Origin: JAAYZH01 sp964479695
GTDB lineage: Bacteria; Bacillota; Clostridia; Saccharofermentanales; Fastidiosipilaceae
Length of the DNA: 34,208 bases
Assembly: GCA_964479695.1 (NCBI GenBank)
Contig: CAYZSO010000033.1
Location: forward strand, 1 to 34,208
Direction of reading: 5' to 3'
The translations under genes and the position numbers were made by a program. The notes under the pieces were generated by a model. It did no database searches, was not told where the DNA came from, and worked only from the letters and a program-made list of their open reading frames with translations. Position 1 is the stretch's first letter. The number at the start of each line of letters is the position of its first letter. Below are positions 17,797-25,275 of this stretch, piece by piece.

Positions 17797-18450
17797 TTAT
17801 CGCTCCGGGGAGCCAGGGCCGGCATTTCCTTTGTATTCCGTGTTGTAGCCGGGATTTTCGCCTGGGCGATACGCATTCGGAAACCTCGTATCAGTTGTCA
17901 CGTCGAAGGCCAAACGCTTGATCAAATTGTAGACATCATAAGGTTTCTCAATGTATTTCAGTCGGTCACCCATTTGTGTGGTACGGTTGTCCCCGTGGCC
18001 GGTTGAGACATCCGGAATCAAACGGATCGTCCCGCGATTCTGTAATTTCTCCAGAAGACCGACATTGACAGAAAGGTTTTGAACCTCATAAAGTTCCACG
18101 GTTTTAAAGTCGCGCCCAATCAGGCCGGACTGCAAATAAATTCGCCTCGTGGTCACCGCATATTCCACGCGGGTCCACGCAAAAAATCGGTAAATCGGCC
18201 CGATCACGGCAATCCACACAGGCAAGAGGTGAATGATAAAAAACAATCCCATGAACCCACCGGAACCGAAGAAACCACTGGATTCCTCAACCCCGCCAAA
18301 GGACCAGAGATTCATGATAAACATGAGATCAAAAGCCAACCAAAGTAGCGCAAACGGATAAATAATCGGGTTACCAATTGTGTACAGCAAACGCCCCGGC
18401 TTCCCTTGCCACATGACGCGTTCGTTCTGATCAATAATCTTTTCCAGCAT
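17797..18450 (-). CDS. Membrane-anchored bacterial PH-domain (bPH2/DUF304) protein
   Basis: 217 aa. Two hydrophobic segments (IIYPFALLWLAFDLMFIMNLW and GLFFIIHLLPVWIAVIGPIY) precede a bacterial PH-like domain with the typical VEYAVTTRRIYLQSGLIGRDFKTVELYEVQNLSVNVGLLEKL. Such proteins sit in the cytoplasmic membrane, and their ligands are mostly unknown. The frame opens at GTG 18468, but ATG 18450 is chosen because GGAGGG stands 7 bases before it. It lies downstream of the adhE terminator and is probably transcribed separately. Confidence 0.85.
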   Translation of the reverse strand: MLEKIIDQNERVMWQGKPGRLLYTIGNPIIYPFALLWLAFDLMFIMNLWSFGGVEESSGFFGSGGFMGLFFIIHLLPVWIAVIGPIYRFFAWTRVEYAVTTRRIYLQSGLIGRDFKTVELYEVQNLSVNVGLLEKLQNRGTIRLIPDVSTGHGDNRTTQMGDRLKYIEKPYDVYNLIKRLAFDVTTDTRFPNAYRPGENPGYNTEYKGNAGPGSPER

Positions 18451-18518
18451 CTTCTGACCCTCCACCACTTATTCTCTCCAGTATACATGTTTTGTTGCGA
18501 ACATTCGATCTGCCGAAC

Positions 18519-18563
18519 AAAAAATGCGCCCGTTTTACGGTTCTACCGTTTTACCGAGCGCAT
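18519..18563 (-). terminator. Intrinsic terminator downstream of adhE
   Basis: Read on the minus strand, ATGCGC pairs with GCGCAT around an inner ACGGT/ACCGT hairpin, then TTTTTTG follows. It lies about 250 bases past the adhE stop and before the PH-domain gene. Confidence 0.8.
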
Positions 18564-18570
18564 CTGAAAG

Positions 18571-18647
18571 TCACTTGAAGATCAACTGAAAATCATTTGA
18601 CAATCACCTGACAATGACCTGACGATCACCTGAAAATCACACGAGAG
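18571..18647. repeat. 11-bp tandem repeat, seven units
   Basis: Units follow TCACCTGAAAA with variation (TCACTTGAAGA, TCAACTGAAAA, TCATTTGACAA, TCACCTGACAA, TGACCTGACGA, TCACCTGAAAA, TCACACGAGAG). The 11-base period is close to one helical turn. It would be transcribed as part of the adhE 3' region. Confidence 0.85.
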
Positions 18648-18808
18648 AAGCGGAAGTCTAAGGCTTTGGCCGAAGCCGGCAGCAGACAGAACCGACCGTT
18701 GCCAACCAGCACCAACCAGTACCAACCTGCACGGGCCAGCGCCAGCCGGAGCTAGCATCAACCACACTGCCGTTGCCAACCGGTACCAACCGCCACCGCC
18801 TCACCTAC

Positions 18809-21589
18809 TTACACAATCTCCGTGCCGTAATACGCGGCCTTGTAGAGCTCCTCGATCTCGCTCACCAGCGGGTAGCGGGGGTTGGCGCTCGTGCATTGGT
18901 CCTGGAACGCCTGCTCCGCCAACTCGTGGACACCGGCCATGAATTCAGCCTCGTCAACGCCGCACGCTTGGATCGACTGTGGAACGTGAAGGTCAGAGCT
19001 CAACTTCTGAATCTCACGGATGAGAGCCATGATCTGCTCCTCCTCCGTCACCGTACGCGGCGCGAAGCCTAAGCGACGAGACACCTGACCCAGACGATAC
19101 GCGCCTTTGAACTCGCTGTATTTCGGGAAGATCGGGAACTTCGTCGGCGGAAGCGAATTGAAACGCATCACGTAAGGCAGAAGGATGGAATTCGCGCGAC
19201 CATGCGGGATGTGCCAGGCAGCACCCAGTTTGTGCGCCATCGAGTGGTTGAGACCTAAGAAAGCATTCGAGAACGCCATGCCTGCAATACAGGACGCATT
19301 ATGGACTTTCTCACGAGCCACCAGGTCGTCCGGGGAAGCATAGCTGCGACGGAGGTATTTGAAGATGAGTTCGATGGCTTTGATTGCCAAACCGTTTGTG
19401 TAGTCCGAAGCCATCACCGAAATGTAGGCCTCGAGTGCATGGGTCAAAACATCCATGCCGGTGTCTGCAACGATCGTCTTTGGCAGCGAATCCACAAACT
19501 GCGGATCAATGATCGCCACATCCGGCGTCAGCTCGTAGTCGGCCAGAGGATACTTGATGTTACCGTGTTCTTTGTCGGTAATGACGGCAAAAGACGTGAC
19601 TTCGGAGCCCGTACCCGAGGTAGTCGGGACGCAGACCATCTGACATTTCGAACCCAAATTCGGGAAGTGGAAAGCACGCTTGCGAATATCCATGAAACGC
19701 ATTCTGAGGCCATCAAACGAGGTGCCGGGGTGCTCGTAGAAGAGCCACATGCACTTCGCGGCGTCCATCGCCGAGCCTCCGCCAAGCGCGATAATCACGT
19801 CCGGTTTGAAAATATTCATCGCATCCACGCCGCGCATAATGGTCTGCACAGAAGGATCCGGCTCCACCTCGGTGAAAATCTCGCTGTGGACATGCTCCGG
19901 CCTCTGCCGCAGATAGTAAAGCACCTTGTCCACATAGCCCAACTTGACCATCGTTTCGTCGGTCACAATGAACGCGCGGCTGATTCTGGGCATGTGTTCG
20001 AGATATTGAATGGATCCGCGTTCAAAATAAATCTTCGGCGGAATCTTGAACCACTGCATATTGACTCTCCTCTGGTACATGCGTTTTTTGTTGATCAGGT
20101 TCACCGTGGTCACATTGGCCGTCGTCGAGTTGCGTCCGTAAGAGCCGCAGCCCAGCGTCAGAGAAGGCGTGTTCGTGTTGTAAATGTCCCCGATCGCCCC
20201 TTGTGAAGAGGGGCTGTTCGCGATGATTCGCCCGACTTTCATCGCCTCAGCATAGCGCTCGCAGAGAGCCTCGTCGGACGAGTGCACCACCGCAGAGTGT
20301 CCCAGGCCGCCCAATTCCAGCATCCGGTCCGCGTATTCGAAGCCCTGCTTCTCATCTTCCACGACGAAGTAGGCCAAAACCGGCGACAGCTTCTCCAGCG
20401 ACAGTGGGTACTCTCGCGAAGGTTCAGGCAATCGCGCGATAAGGATTTTCGTCTTTGCCGGCACTTTGACACCGGCCCCCTCAGCAATTTTCTCCGCCGA
20501 CTGGCCGACAATGACCGAATTGACAGCGCCTTTTTCATAATTCATCACATAACGGGAAACCTTCTCAATTTCGTCGCCTTCCAGGAAGTAGCAGTTCATG
20601 GCTTTCATGCGCTCTTCGAATTCCTCATGAATTTCCCGATCCACAATGACCGCCTGCTCCGAAGCGCAAATCATCCCGTTGTCAAAAGACTTCGACAAGA
20701 CCAGATCAGTCGTCGCCCTTGCCAAATCCACATTGGCATTAATATAGCAAGGCACATTACCAGGACCAACGCCCAGCGCCGGCTTCCCGGCAGAATATGC
20801 CGATTTCACCATTCCCGAACCACCCGTCGCCAAAATCAAGGACACCCCCGGATGATTCATCAAAGCCCCCGTCGCCGCCATCGAAGGATGTTCAATCCAT
20901 TGGATACAGTCTTTGGGGGCGCCTTTGGCCACCGCAGCATCCCGCAAAATCCTCGCTGCCTCCACCGAACATTTCTGCGCGCTGGGATGGAAACCAAAAA
21001 CAATCGGATTCCTCGTCTTCATACAAATCAGCGCCTTGAACATCGTCGTCGACGTCGGATTGGTCACAGGCGTCACCCCGCACACCACGCCCACCGGCTC
21101 CGCAATCTCGACGTAGCCCTCATTTTCGTTGCGCTCGATAATCCCGACCGTCTTCTGGTCCTTCATATCATGATATACATACTCCGTCGAAAAGCGGTTC
21201 TTAATATCCTTATCCTCCAGGACCCCTCGCCCCGTCTCCTCCACAGCCATCTTCGCCAAGTTGAACGAATTATCCAGTCCGGCCAAAGCCATCGCCTGCA
21301 CAATCTCATCCACCGTTTCTTGTCCCAGCTCCATGAACTCTCGCAGCGCCATCGTCGCCTTCTGCACTAGCTTGTCGACCTCCGCTTCCGCGTCGGTGTC
21401 GGCGGTGGTGGCGGCCGCCGGCGCTGCTGTATTGCTCTTAGTGTCGCCGGTGGTGGTGGCGGCGGTGTCGTTTGGTTTTGGCACTGCTGTTGGAATCTCG
21501 ACGCTTGCAACATTTTTGTTAGAGATGTCTGCATCTGTGATGTCGACCTTGGCGACCTCTTCAATATTTTCTTCCATCCTCTTGCTCAT
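18809..21589 (-). CDS. adhE: Bifunctional acetaldehyde-CoA/alcohol dehydrogenase
   Basis: Reduces acetyl-CoA to acetaldehyde and then to ethanol using NADH, the main electron sink in many fermenters. It is 926 aa. The N-terminal aldehyde dehydrogenase domain carries the catalytic Cys308 in NGMICASEQAV. The C-terminal iron alcohol dehydrogenase domain carries GGGSAMDAAKCMW and the metal-binding NHSMAHKLGAAWHIPHGRAN. The frame is open up to 21730, but ATG 21589 is chosen because AAAGGA precedes it. Even so, about 60 extra residues, rich in Ala, Thr and Asp (from about 30 to 75), precede the usual start of the family (catalytic Cys is near residue 246 in E. coli AdhE). The DNA just upstream also shows CTTTGCGGCTCTGCAGCT-type repeats. 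AdhE normally assembles into spirosomes, and the extension's effect on that is unknown. Confidence 0.95.
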   Translation of the reverse strand: MSKRMEENIEEVAKVDITDADISNKNVASVEIPTAVPKPNDTAATTTGDTKSNTAAPAAATTADTDAEAEVDKLVQKATMALREFMELGQETVDEIVQAMALAGLDNSFNLAKMAVEETGRGVLEDKDIKNRFSTEYVYHDMKDQKTVGIIERNENEGYVEIAEPVGVVCGVTPVTNPTSTTMFKALICMKTRNPIVFGFHPSAQKCSVEAARILRDAAVAKGAPKDCIQWIEHPSMAATGALMNHPGVSLILATGGSGMVKSAYSAGKPALGVGPGNVPCYINANVDLARATTDLVLSKSFDNGMICASEQAVIVDREIHEEFEERMKAMNCYFLEGDEIEKVSRYVMNYEKGAVNSVIVGQSAEKIAEGAGVKVPAKTKILIARLPEPSREYPLSLEKLSPVLAYFVVEDEKQGFEYADRMLELGGLGHSAVVHSSDEALCERYAEAMKVGRIIANSPSSQGAIGDIYNTNTPSLTLGCGSYGRNSTTANVTTVNLINKKRMYQRRVNMQWFKIPPKIYFERGSIQYLEHMPRISRAFIVTDETMVKLGYVDKVLYYLRQRPEHVHSEIFTEVEPDPSVQTIMRGVDAMNIFKPDVIIALGGGSAMDAAKCMWLFYEHPGTSFDGLRMRFMDIRKRAFHFPNLGSKCQMVCVPTTSGTGSEVTSFAVITDKEHGNIKYPLADYELTPDVAIIDPQFVDSLPKTIVADTGMDVLTHALEAYISVMASDYTNGLAIKAIELIFKYLRRSYASPDDLVAREKVHNASCIAGMAFSNAFLGLNHSMAHKLGAAWHIPHGRANSILLPYVMRFNSLPPTKFPIFPKYSEFKGAYRLGQVSRRLGFAPRTVTEEEQIMALIREIQKLSSDLHVPQSIQACGVDEAEFMAGVHELAEQAFQDQCTSANPRYPLVSEIEELYKAAYYGTEIV

Positions 21590-21759
21590 ACAGTTCCTTT
21601 CTGTGGCCGTGGCTTTCGGCTTTGCGGGTTTGCGGCTCTGCAGCTTTCTGGCTTTGCGGCTCTGCAGCTTCGTAGTTTTGTAGCCTTTCGGCTCCGTAGC
21701 TACTTTTGTTCTTTGCGTTTCCTTGTCCAACCCGTTTCTACTCCTGTTGTGCGGTCAAT

Positions 21760-21817
21760 TTGTGAAATATTTACTTATTCACAAGAGCCATTGTACAGGT
21801 CTCGCTCAGCAAATCAA
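21760..21817 (-). promoter_or_regulatory. adhE promoter overlapping a Rex-like inverted repeat
   Basis: On the minus strand TTGATT (21812-21817) and TACAAT (21790-21795) are 16 bases apart and form a good promoter. Directly downstream, across the expected transcription start, TTGTGAA (21760-21766) and TTCACAA (21778-21784) form an inverted repeat with an 11-base spacer. The half-sites equal those of the redox repressor Rex, whose usual site has a 4-base spacer, so the match is partial. NADH-sensing control of adhE by Rex is well known in related bacteria. Confidence 0.6.
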
Positions 21818-21853
21818 TATTCAAATATCGATAAAGCAGATTTTCTCTATTTT

Positions 21854-21869
21854 CGAGTAGCATTACTCG
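21854..21869. promoter_or_regulatory. Short inverted repeat upstream of adhE
   Basis: CGAGTA-GCAT-TACTCG, just upstream of the -35 box of adhE and followed by ATCGATATTT. It could be an operator. No regulator is assigned. Confidence 0.35.
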
Positions 21870-22124
21870 ATATATCGATATTTATTTAGCTATTCTGCGC
21901 TTTTGTTTTTTTCCTCTATAAGCTAGTGATGATTGTGTCGAGTTAAGGTGTCCTCTTCCAGTGTTGTACATCCACTCTCTGTTCTCCATTGATGGAAGGA
22001 ACGCTAACTGCAACGTATTGTCCCTATTTAGGCTTTTTTTGGCCTTTGCACTGCACTTCACATAATATGATTGTTAATCTACGTAACTTCATTGCTAATA
22101 TTTATATAGATTACGTCAACTTCC

Positions 22125-22541
22125 AAGATCACTTTGCCTTAGCCCCTACTTTTACGCCGACCAAGTGCTAACCAAACCAAAAGAAATATCCAAGCTGGTT
22201 CGGATCCGGAAACTTGCGACAACAAATATCTTCAGTGAAGATTTTGGCACTTGTTTTACCGCCAGCTGAATGATTACTGACCTGAAGGCAGAATTATTGA
22301 ATGAATACTGACCTTGGATGAAACATCGTTAAGAAAAACCAAGCACCAGCGAGAAAAACCTCCCCCACAATAAAGCTCAACTCGATCAGACGTCGCAAGT
22401 TTCTCGATCCTGACCAACTTGGAAATAACATGACAATCTCTGTAACTCCCCAAGAACTAAATTAGGAACAATACGTCGCCAAAACCGCTCCGCCAACACG
22501 AACTTCACTACATATGTTTAAAAATAAACTTATGTAGTGAA
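22125..22541 (-). repeat. Diverged non-coding element, copy A
   Basis: Read on the minus strand it starts with palindromic repeat copy 3 and then aligns over about 420 bases to 31501-31920. Shared blocks include TTGGCGGAG, GGCGACGTATT, GAGAAACTTGCGAC, ATTCATTCAATAATT, AGGTCAGTAATCATTCA and GTCGGCGTAAAAG. Internal inverted repeats of about 35 bases (22189-22223 and 22392-22425) flank the middle. It has no intact reading frame. A miniature transposable element or a relic of a small gene are both possible. Confidence 0.75.
22504..22541. repeat. Palindromic repeat copy 3
   Basis: 17-bp arms starting TTCACTACATATG with one mismatch and an AAAA loop. It forms one end of the ~420-bp element copy A. 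It lies between divergent genes, so a role as terminator is less likely here. Confidence 0.8.
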
Positions 22542-22905
22542 TACAACACCGACACAGACACCAACACCGACACCAACCCTCCCGCTCCCCACCCCCACTC
22601 TCCCACTCCCCACACCCCACACCCCACACCGCAACAACCACCCCCAACACACCCTCTCACCACAGACAACAATTCCGGAAATATGTAGCATAAAAAACGC
22701 AAACATCTGAAATGCCAGAATCAGACTCCAATTGAAGAGTTCTGGCTATGGGATACCGAGGTCAAAAGGTAGATAGTAAAGACAAGGAAGGAACAAACAG
22801 ACAAGTACGAATGGCTCAGTCGTACCAATGCCAGCAAGCACAAAAACGACAAAGCCATTCAGCAGAAAGCGGGGTGTAGAGAACATCGAATAAGCATGTA
22901 CTTGA

Positions 22906-23562
22906 TTGAAGGTGATAGGTATCGAAACAGTTGAAATCATTTTATTGGCAATAGGCATATCGCTCGACACATTTGCGGTAATGTCAGTCTCGGGGGCCAT
23001 GTACCCGAGAATCAGATGGCAAGAACTTCTCAAAGTCGGCGTCATCTTCGGTGGGTGGCAAACCCTAGCGCTCGTGCTAAGCAGCACACTCACGCAGCTA
23101 GTTATACATGGCGGAAGCTCACTCAGCGGAAGCGCACTTAGTGGAAGCGCACTTAGCGGAAGCACACTCAGCCGTGCCGTAGACCCTTGGCAGATCAGAC
23201 AGACCTTGCGCGTTTTGGTCATAGGGATCCTCGTTTTCTTAGGACTCTACATGCTCTGGAAAGGGCGCAGGTCCCCGAACATCGAAGAAAAACGCGAAGA
23301 GCACCTTGACATGAAGAAGACCGTCCGCCTAGCAGCGGTAACAAGCATCGATGCTTTCTTGCTGGGGATCGCCTTTGGCATCCTCGACGTCCCGGTCAAA
23401 GGGATCTTCCTTCCTTTCATAATCGTGAGCATCGTAGCAGTCTGGCTGGGCGTATACGTCGGCCACTGGTTCGGCTTCGAGCACAAATCGAACGCCTACA
23501 ACCTCAGCGCAACCATCCTACTGCTCAGCGGTGTCAATTTGGCAGTGAAGTTTTGGGCATAA
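22906..23562 (+). CDS. mntP: MntP-like manganese efflux pump
   Basis: 218-aa six-helix membrane protein of the MntP (UPF0059) family, which exports Mn2+. The first helix holds the conserved Asp in LLAIGISLDTFAVMSVSGAM and the fourth holds VTSIDAFLLGIAFGILDV, with further helices at IIVSIVAVWLGVYVGHW and the C-terminus. Between helices three and four is a tandem repeat of five residues, G-S-x-L-S four times, from 15-bp DNA repeats at about 23112-23171. This is unusual for the family. The start is uncertain: TTG 22906 or GTG 22912, neither with a clear ribosome-binding site. No manganese riboswitch was recognised upstream. Confidence 0.8.
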   Translation: MKVIGIETVEIILLAIGISLDTFAVMSVSGAMYPRIRWQELLKVGVIFGGWQTLALVLSSTLTQLVIHGGSSLSGSALSGSALSGSTLSRAVDPWQIRQTLRVLVIGILVFLGLYMLWKGRRSPNIEEKREEHLDMKKTVRLAAVTSIDAFLLGIAFGILDVPVKGIFLPFIIVSIVAVWLGVYVGHWFGFEHKSNAYNLSATILLLSGVNLAVKFWA

Positions 23563-23714
23563 CTTCCGAGGAAGTCTTTGGCCAAAGCCGCCCCCAACCC
23601 CCACATTCCCCGCAGCTAATACAGCCAAGTTGCTCGTACAGCCGAAGCGGAAACATAACAACACAACACAACACAACAAATCAATTTAGATAACAAATTT
23701 AAAGGAGATAGATC

Positions 23715-23951
23715 ATGAGTCAAACTACGTACAACAATGAGAACACAGAAAGCCGCATCAACGATACCGCCGGTAAATGGTTAGGCTGGTTAGGAATTAT
23801 CTTTGGTGTCATCGCATTCTTCTGGCAGCCAATTTGGATGAGTATTATCGGTATCGTCTTAGGCGTAATCGGTCTCTTCTCACCTCAGAAAGCCCTCAAC
23901 ATCGTCGCGATCGTAGTCGCAGTTATTGCCCTGATCGTCGGCCTTGTCTAA
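23715..23951 (+). CDS. Small two-helix membrane protein
   Basis: 78 aa with a strong AAGGAG before the ATG. About 20 hydrophilic residues are followed by two hydrophobic segments (WLGWLGIIFGVIAFFWQPIW and ALNIVAIVVAVIALIVGLV) joined by a short turn containing SPQK. It resembles short DUF4190-like membrane proteins of unknown role. A hairpin lies about 150 bases downstream. Confidence 0.75.
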   Translation: MSQTTYNNENTESRINDTAGKWLGWLGIIFGVIAFFWQPIWMSIIGIVLGVIGLFSPQKALNIVAIVVAVIALIVGLV

Positions 23952-24103
23952 AGCCGCCCCTGTCACAATCCACCCCCCCGGTAGTCAGTGGGTGAGGAAA
24001 CCTCCGATGACCAAGTAGCTCATCGCTAAACCGACATCGAGATCAGGAGAGATCCGAATCCTGATCCACTAGACTCCCAAACAATTAACAAGCTCCCCCT
24101 TTG

Positions 24104-24138
24104 TGAAGCGCCTTTACCCCCTAAGTAAAAGCGCTTCA
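24104..24138 (+). terminator. Hairpin downstream of the small membrane protein gene
   Basis: GAAGCGC-C-TTTAC pairs with GTAAA-A-GCGCTTC, followed by ATTTAAGTTT. The T content after the stem is modest, so termination is probable, not certain. Confidence 0.5.
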
Positions 24139-24155
24139 TTTAAGTTTAGTCATCC

Positions 24156-24205
24156 AAGCAAACTCCCCAAACAAACTCCCAAGCAAACTCCCCAAACAAA
24201 CTCCC
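24156..24205. repeat. Perfect 25-bp tandem duplication
   Basis: Two identical adjacent 25-base units beginning AAGCAAACTCCCCAAAC. Each unit itself is built of two CAAACTCCC blocks. The identity suggests a recent slippage event. Confidence 0.9.
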
Positions 24206-24328
24206 GCCTAAACAAATTCACAAACACAAAGGTACACAAACAAAGGAAAATTACTTATACTAATAAGAGATTCGTATTTGTACTCGCACATATCTGTACT
24301 CGTACGTATTTGTAACCATACACAGATC

Positions 24329-24376
24329 AACATGCAACCTGACATGCAACCCGACATGCAACACAACATGCAACCG
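24329..24376. repeat. 12-bp tandem repeat, four units
   Basis: AACATGCAACCT, GACATGCAACCC, GACATGCAACAC, AACATGCAACCG. In one frame it would encode NMQPDMQPDMQHNMQP, which ends at TGA 24416 just before the TetR frame opens. Confidence 0.85.
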
Positions 24377-24558
24377 GTAAACTCGCAACCGGAGACTGAA
24401 CAGAAGGTGATATTCTGAACGGCCAAACGAAAGACCCAAGGCACAATAGCCAGCATAAACAGGGCCAAGACCCAAGCCATGACAGCCGTGACGCCCACGC
24501 CAGCCGCGACAGCCGTGACACCCAGGCCAAGCAGCCCAAGGACACGAGGCATGCCCTG

Positions 24559-25107
24559 ATGCAGAGCTTCAAAGAGCTTTTGCTCGAGATGCCGTTTGAA
24601 AAAATCACCATCAAACGCATCACAGACAAGGCCGGCGTCATCAGGCCCACATTCTATAATTATTTTCCAGACAAATACGCCATCTTCGAAGAAATCCTGG
24701 GCGACGAGCTCATCGAATCCGTATACAAACTAATCGACCTCAAGATGATCAACGAAGCCGTATCCATGGTTTTCGTGTATTTCGAGCAGAACAAGGCCTT
24801 CTACCGCGAAGCCTTCAAAATCACCGGCCAAAACGCCTTCGAAGTCGTGCTGCAGAACAAGTTAGAGGAAATGTTTCTCTACGCCATCGACACCTACACC
24901 TTGCAGGACAAGGATGCTTTAGCCGTCCTAACCCCCCACAGCATCGCCCATTTCTACACAATCGGCATCGTGGACATGGTCAAGAATTGGTGCAACTACA
25001 CCGGCAGTGACTACAACGTCAACGACCTCATCAAGGCGTACCACTATCTCGTCTCCCACTCGCTCCACGATATCTTCAGCTCAGAGAAGAAAGAGAAGAA
25101 GAGGTAG
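24559..25107 (+). CDS. TetR/AcrR-family transcriptional regulator
   Basis: Ligand-responsive repressor, 182 aa from ATG 24559. The helix-turn-helix is FEKITIKRITDKAGVIRPTFYNYFPDKYAIFEEIL near the N-terminus, and the rest is an alpha-helical ligand domain of DUF/TetR_C type. The chosen start cuts into helix 1: the upstream frame reads KDTRHAL directly before it, which fits the family, and stays open to about 24400 through a repeat-rich stretch with no ATG, GTG or TTG. A CTG at 24415 has GAAGG 7 bases upstream. So the true N-terminus is unresolved: a rare start codon, a frameshift in the repeats, or a shortened protein. Target genes are unknown. The downstream ATPase and upstream membrane protein are neighbours only. 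Confidence 0.82.
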   Translation: MQSFKELLLEMPFEKITIKRITDKAGVIRPTFYNYFPDKYAIFEEILGDELIESVYKLIDLKMINEAVSMVFVYFEQNKAFYREAFKITGQNAFEVVLQNKLEEMFLYAIDTYTLQDKDALAVLTPHSIAHFYTIGIVDMVKNWCNYTGSDYNVNDLIKAYHYLVSHSLHDIFSSEKKEKKR

Positions 25108-25275
25108 GAGTCTGCGACTTTGGCCAAAGCCGCCCCCAACCACCCCAGATCTCAAAGGTTTTTCTTCTCCAGACCAAAAACTTCCAATTTCTCAAAGTTT
25201 TTCTTCCACAGAGGAAAAACTTAGAAGAAAGGCTAAAAACCTGCTATCCTATAACTAGACAGGAGGTTTTCCGTA

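Larger units (their letters stand above)
18451..18808. other. Gene-free spacer with two repeat tracts
   Basis: It contains the adhE terminator, a seven-unit 11-bp repeat and a looser CCAAC/CAGC-rich tract (about 18695-18800) with a similar 10-11 base period. No gene is visible. Confidence 0.6.
21590..22905. other. Gene-free region between the divergent adhE and mntP genes
   Basis: From left to right it holds a repeat-rich adhE leader (21600-21700), the adhE promoter with a Rex-like inverted repeat, an AT-rich stretch with hairpin 21854-21869, the diverged ~420-bp element copy A with palindromic repeat copy 3, a CA/CCC-rich low-complexity tract (22541-22640), and about 250 bases before mntP with no convincing gene. 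Confidence 0.7.
23952..24558. other. Repeat-rich spacer before the TetR gene
   Basis: It holds a hairpin, a perfect 25-bp tandem duplication, a 12-bp repeat of four units and a run of GACAGCCGTGAC-like repeats (24480-24530). The frame that encodes TetR is open back to about 24400, so the last 150 bases may be coding. Confidence 0.6.

Noticed and set aside
18571..18647. Possible small CRISPR-like array
   Set aside because: The 11-base units are contiguous, without spacers, and too short. No cas genes are present.
19301..21370. Long plus-strand open frames opposite adhE (301 and 362 codons)
   Set aside because: Their translations are His/Arg-rich composition shadows of the GC-biased adhE codons with no family features.
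22395..22465. AbrB/MazE-like antitoxin fragment (RRRKFLDPDQLGNN...) in element copy A
   Set aside because: Only a short stretch resembles the family, and copy B keeps just RKFLDPDQLGN of it. There is no toxin gene or start signal.
22741..22905. Manganese (yybP-ykoY) riboswitch before mntP
   Set aside because: No matching paired elements or conserved loop sequences could be seen in this short stretch.
22746..23222. Minus-strand 158-codon frame overlapping mntP, hydrophobic at its end
   Set aside because: Most of it is antisense to mntP and the rest has no family resemblance or start signals.
24103..24315. 70-codon frame with Lys/Thr/Pro repeats
   Set aside because: It runs across the hairpin and the 25-bp duplication, has no ribosome-binding site, and is low complexity.
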